Source: Symbiodinium sp. CCMP2592 (Eukaryota > Sar > Dinophyceae > Suessiales > Symbiodiniaceae). Taken from it: a stretch of 64,000 bases of DNA. The position numbers were made by a program, and so were the translations under genes. Location of the stretch: the NCBI GenBank assembly GCA_905221615.1, contig CAJNDT010002768.1, positions 406,094-470,093 on the forward strand. The letters run 5' to 3'. How positions within the stretch are numbered: the first letter of the stretch is position 1; every line of letters begins with the position of its first letter. The notes below the pieces were generated by a model. The model saw only the letters and a list, made by a program, of their open reading frames with translations, was not told the DNA's origin and searched no databases. This document shows positions 49,101-55,100 of the stretch, in pieces.

Positions 49101-52100
49101 TCCGTACTAGCCCTCAGAGTATTTGGAGTAAGGTCTGGGGGTACAATCCGATGCCATTATTATATCAATCCGTACGAAGTAGTAGTATAGTATACCCTGC
49201 AGTACCCCTAACAAGGAATATACCATAATTTCCAAAGTCTAGGGTCACCAAGGTAAAGCAGGATTCATGTCATCACGCGCATTAATTTGGTATTCAAGCC
49301 CCTTGTGCTTTTCCAGGGCCGCGACCAAAGCTGCTTTCAGCCCGGTAGATGCCTCCTCACGAAGCTGAATGCCTCGGCAATCAACACTTGGTGGCTACTA
49401 TTTGCTTAAGAACCACCCAAAAAATGAACAATGTCTTCCTTATGGGGGTAATATAGGGATTATTGTTTTTATGTTTTGGTGGTTTCTTAAGCAAATAGTA
49501 GGTGGTTTGGGGTTTAGGGTTCCAGCTCTTGAAGACGAGATTACTGAGATTACCGGAGTTGATTGAATTGTTCGAGGATTCCATGGAAAATCATCAACAA
49601 CGAATTGCAGCCCAGTCCTACACAACTCCCAAGCCCTGCCTAAACCACCTAGACTGTGAACAAAACTCGACCTGTGAAGAGAACCTTTCAGCGACATCCC
49701 ACCCAAACCCGCTTCCCTACAAAACACAAAACCCAAACCCCACCACCTGCCTAACCCTAAACTCCCTTGTGCAAAACCCTCTAACCCCTAAACCCTAAAT
49801 CTTAAGCCAATGATAATCAACTCTTGAACCCCAAAACCCCCAACCCCTAAGTGAACCGTAAACACTGAACCCCTAAACGCTACCAGTAGAGCCTCAAACC
49901 CGTAAACCCCTAAACCCCAAACCAGTAAACTTCACCCCAGCGGCTTTGTTGGCGTCCCTCCTCAAGGCGCTGCAGGGCGGTCGAGGCCACAGAGGAGGTT
50001 TCTGCCGCCTCCGAAGAAAGATTTCTGCTTAGGACTTGGGGGTTTATTGGGTTTAGGGTTCAGGGTTTGAGGCTCGAGGTTCGGGGTTTAGGACGTTAGG
50101 GGTTTCTAGGGTCTAGGGATATTAGGGTTCCGGTTCGAGGTTTAGGGCTTAGGGGTCTCCGGCCGGAGGTTTGCAAGGGGGTTGGGAAGCTTCGGGGGCT
50201 GAGGGCTTAGGGTTTGGGGTTTAAGGGTTTAGGGGTTTAGGGATTCGGGGTGTAGGGCTTAAGGGTTTAGGGGTTTAGGGTTTTGGGGTGTAGGGTTTAA
50301 GGGTTTAGGGGTTTAGGGTTTAGGGTTTAGGGGTTTAGGGTTTAAGGGTTTAGGGGTTTAGGGTTGAGGGTTTCGGGGTTTAGGCGCCGAGCAAGAAGGA
50401 AAACAAGCTCTATACAGCCCCTCAAATATACCCACCCTGTTTTGGGTCTTTTTATTTTAATTGCAGTATAATGGGCCCCAAAACCTTTATTCTAATTATA
50501 TGGTCTTTCTCAGCCCTCTCGATATGAAGAATTGTTGAACATTGTCTGCCGCCTCAACCCAACAGCCGTAAACCCTATACGTTGAGGTTGAAAACCCTAA
50601 GCCCTAGACAATAAAACCCCACTTAAAGGCTCATGGGACTTAGTAAGTAAGGTTATAAGTAGGTTATAATTAGGATAACCCCACTTAGGGGACTTATAAC
50701 CCCAGTTATAACCTATACTTACTAAGTCCCATGATCCTTTAAGTAAAGCACTAAACCCCCCCTCCGAGAGGCCTGAGCCGCTTCGGCGGCCTTGCGTTCT
50801 TCCAAGGCAGCCTGCCGAGCCGCCTCTGCTTCGGCTTTCTCTTTGGCCTGTCAGGGCGTCGAATTTACGGGCCTTAACTATAAGCAGATTTTGGGGTGCG
50901 GCATTCTTTTTTGTATTACCGGTTTAGGGTTTAGGGTTTAGGGTCCCTAAACCCTAAACCCTAAACCCCTAAACCCTAAACCGGTACACTAATTATTCAG
51001 GCGTCTATAGAATCCGGTATCTGGGTTTATAATCGTCAGGTTTCGGAGCTTCGGAGATTATAGGGCTTTGGGTCGACGGGATCACGGCTTCGACCGTGCG
51101 TGTTAGTCTTACCCCTCAGGGGCCAAGCACCTGATAATCGTACAGTCTCAGAAATAGTAACCTACATAACTACTATCCGTTGCTACATCCCTTAAACCCT
51201 TTAGACATCCGAAACCTAAGCACGTGATTATTGGGCCTCTTGGGCCCCTTATAAGGTACGGTCTCAACACAATCTGCATTGGACAGCACCGTCTTCGCTG
51301 CTGGAACACTCATTGAAGGAGGTTTTAGGGTTTAGGGCTTAGGGGTTTAAGGTTTAGGGTCTAACCATGGTTTAGGGTTAACCTTTTTGGTCAGACAGGG
51401 ATTATATAGGGCCGTTTAGGGTTTAGGGTTTGGGGTTTTAGCCTCAGGCTGGGCGAAGGAACCAGGTTTCGTCTGGTAACTTTCTAGGCTTACGGGATTT
51501 GATTTTAAACCCTGACCCATCGACCTAGTTGTTCCGTGCCCTCGACCAAAACATCCTTCTGGTAGGGTTCATTATAAGCAGATGCGCAAGAAAGCTACAG
51601 CTTAATTTCTCACTCAGCGACCTGTGCAAAGTAAACCCGAACATCCGAAACCTAAAGTCCCACGCACTGCACCCTAGCTAAATCCAGAACCCTAACTTGC
51701 CCACACATTTGCCTCTCTTTCCGCCGCTTCGTCGACAACTTTCGGAGCTTCCTCAAAAAGGATGGTCTCGGGGCTTAGGCTTTATAGGGGATAGGGTTTA
51801 GGATTTAGGTTTTTGGGTTTTCAGCAATTTTTCTAAGTCTAGAATACGTTATAAGTTATAAGCATACTTCCCGGGAAAAAAAACTGTAGTCACCAAGTCC
51901 CGTGATCCTTTCAGTGGGTTCAGTCAAAAGGTCTTGCGTTGAGCGTATGGTTTGGCTGCAGTCGTCAGAACATTTCTTGCTGATGACCAAGTGAAGCAGC
52001 AAAGGTTTTGAATTATGCTTCTGGGATCTATCATACGGGAAACTCGGTAAACCCGACACCTTCAACTTTCAACCACCAATATTCTAGACCCTAAGACAAT

Positions 52101-55100
52101 GAAAGGCCTTGTGGGGCCTTGGGCGTCCGAGGTTCAGGTTTGTATGGTTGCGGACAGGATCTGGGACTCGTACTTACCGATTGTAAGGTCAACGAAAGGT
52201 TGGGTGGCTTGAGGTGTCGCGTGTAGGGCTTGAATTGGGGGTTTTCATTCAGGGTTCTATGGTTTTGGGGTTTTTCGATGTTCATGATTACGTGAATACG
52301 GGGGGCCTTGGAAAATCACGACTCAGCTAGATGAGATCCTGGTACAAAGCTGGCCGCAACTTGAACAATCACCCTGCAGCGATGAAGAGGACAGGTTACA
52401 TGCTTACTGTATGTTGACTGTTAACTACTCACATTCGCAAGTCTACTATATAGAGGTCGGAACCATTGGTAATAGCATGCCCAATAGTATCCCGCAGCCC
52501 CCTTGGTTCATATCTATTACTACCAACTTACACAAAACTCTTGTTCCAAACCTATAATTGTCTTAAGCCCCCATCACGATGCTACCTCTGAGCCTCCAGT
52601 CCGAAATCGAAGGCAGATCCTTCCTTCCCTGAGAAGTCACCCTTGACTTCAACGATCATGGGACTTAGTAACTATAGAGTTGTCCTTTTGGTAAACTGGG
52701 ACTTCGCAACTCGGGATGTTCTTTTGCGAAATACACTTGTAAACGCTTCCTAAAGTCCCATGGTCCAGCAAGTAATTTACTACTAGCCCCCCCAAACCGG
52801 CAGGAACTAACCCGGTAGCGAGGTACTTGGGTTTAAGATGGTAGTGTCGCAGGCTAGAACTTTCGGGAATATGTGTCCATGTGATCATTCGGTACCTGGA
52901 CCCTTACAGTGGGTACTTAAAGGCTCATGGGACTTAGTAAGTAAGGTTATAAGTAGGTTATAATTAGGATAACCCCACTTAGGGGACTTATAACCCCAAT
53001 TATAACCTACTTACTAAGTCCCATGATCCTCTAAGTTGCCTAAACTACCCCTTATAGAACCCCTATATAGATCCCTTAAAGGAGCTCTTTAAAGGAACCT
53101 ACTTACTAAGTCCCATGATCCTTCAAGTACACGCGAGCCTCCTTTGCTACGGGTGCCGCGTTCGCTGTCGGGCTCGTCGCCTGGCCATGCAGTTCGCCCT
53201 CCTCTTCATCTCACATCACAACTCTTCCCAGGCGTTTAGGGTTCAGGGTTGCAGAGTTTAGGGTTTGGGGTTTAGGGCTTAGGGATCTACCCATGGGCCC
53301 CAAAGTAGTTGCTTTTTGGGTGTGTCCTCTTTTTTGGTTAGGGACTCTAATCTACGGCCCATGGGTAAACCCTACCTGGACCCCAAATAACACTACCTTT
53401 TTGGGCTCCTTATTATGGCTTCCTTAGAAAAGGCTTAAAAGAATTTGCTATTTAAGGGGTTAAGGTAAACCCTTTCAATCCTACAGTAAACCCGTAACGC
53501 ATGGACTCAGAACACAAAGGATCCTTTGTACCTTCATAAGGCGACTACTACCGCTGAGGATATAGATCCTGGATTGCCCATAATGAGGAATATACCATAA
53601 TTCCCGTAGTCTAGAGCCATTAAGGTACTGCAAAAATATATCGTCAACCATAGGGTTATTGTGTGCAGGCACTTAGGACCTTTAATCTTGGGGTAGGACT
53701 TGGTCGGTCCCACCCCCGTGATGATCCAGCTTCGGGGCAAGCCAACCGAAAGGCCCACCTGCACCGCACAAAATTATGTAGAACAATAGCCCCGTATAGG
53801 TGCTCGGCCATTAAACAACCTACTTTGGGAACTTTTTGTAGGTAGTCCCTAAACTTTACACCCTAAACCCCAAACTTTAAACCCTAAAGCCTGAGCCCTA
53901 AACTTTCAACCCTAAACTCTCAGTTTTAAACCCTAAACCGTAAATCCTAAACCCTAAACCCTAAGCCCAAATCCTAAACCCTAAACCCTATAAACCCTAA
54001 ACCCTAGGCCCCTACACCCCAAACCCTAACCCTAAACCCTAAGCCCAAAACCCCAAAGCCCTTAAAGCCGGCCTCGGCTTTCGCGCCCTCGCCGGGTGCC
54101 GCTTCGGCGGAGGCGACAGCCGAGGCACCCGGAGGTGAACTCGCTGCCTCGTGTGCTTCCTTACTGAAAGGATCATGGGACTTAGTAAAAGTCCTTCAAG
54201 GGCTCTTTACAGCGATCTATAGGGTTCCTTAAAGGGGTCTATGGGGTTTAGGGTTTAGGGTCTACTTAAAGGATCATGGGGCTCCGGAACTAGGGTTCCT
54301 TAACGGGCTCCTTAAATCCATAAGGATTCTATAGGGCTCTATAAGTGGGGCTTTAGGGTTACTTAAAGGATCATGGGACTTAGTAACTGGGGTTATAAGT
54401 AAGGTAACTATACTATACTTATACTTTCTTATAACCCCTCATAACCTTACTTACTCATTCCCATGATCCTCCAAGTAATACAGACAGGCTTAGGGTTTAG
54501 GGGTTTAGGGATTTAGGGGTTTAGGCCTTATATACCTGGACCCCAAATAACCTACCTTCGTTCTCTTACATGAATCCTTAAAACAAGCAGGTTATTATTT
54601 GGGGTCAAGGTAAGTTAGACAGGCCGAAGAGTTGAAACATCCAACTTTCCGACGGCCGTCCAGATGACCATGCCTGAATCCAAAAACAGTTCGCAAACTG
54701 CCTTTGTTTCCGCCTCAAGCGAGCAGGCGGGTTGTCAATGCTCGGGAATGGTGCCTTGCCCCGTGGTGTGAATGTACGATCTATGCCACGTCTTTTGCTC
54801 GGATATCCCCAGTTTGCATCTCCAGGTCATTCGAATCTGCGTGGCTCTTCTTGCATCTCTACCTGGTCGCCAGGCCCTGCGTGCCAGGCCGAAAACCAAA
54901 TGCATTGTGCTTAAAGGCTCATGGGACTTAGTAAGTAAGGTTATACCTGGTTATAATTAGGATAACCCCACTTAGGGGACTTACAACCCCAATTACAACC
55001 TACTTACTCAGTCCCATGAGCCTTTAAGTATCCGGCATCTAAACGTGAAGGGCAAGGCGGAGATGCATTGGCTGGGCCACCGCAAAGTCCATCCACCTAA

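Noticed and set aside
51829..51920. Possible decayed A-family right half (AAGTCCCGTGATCC)
   Set aside because: No left arm found; too weak to list.
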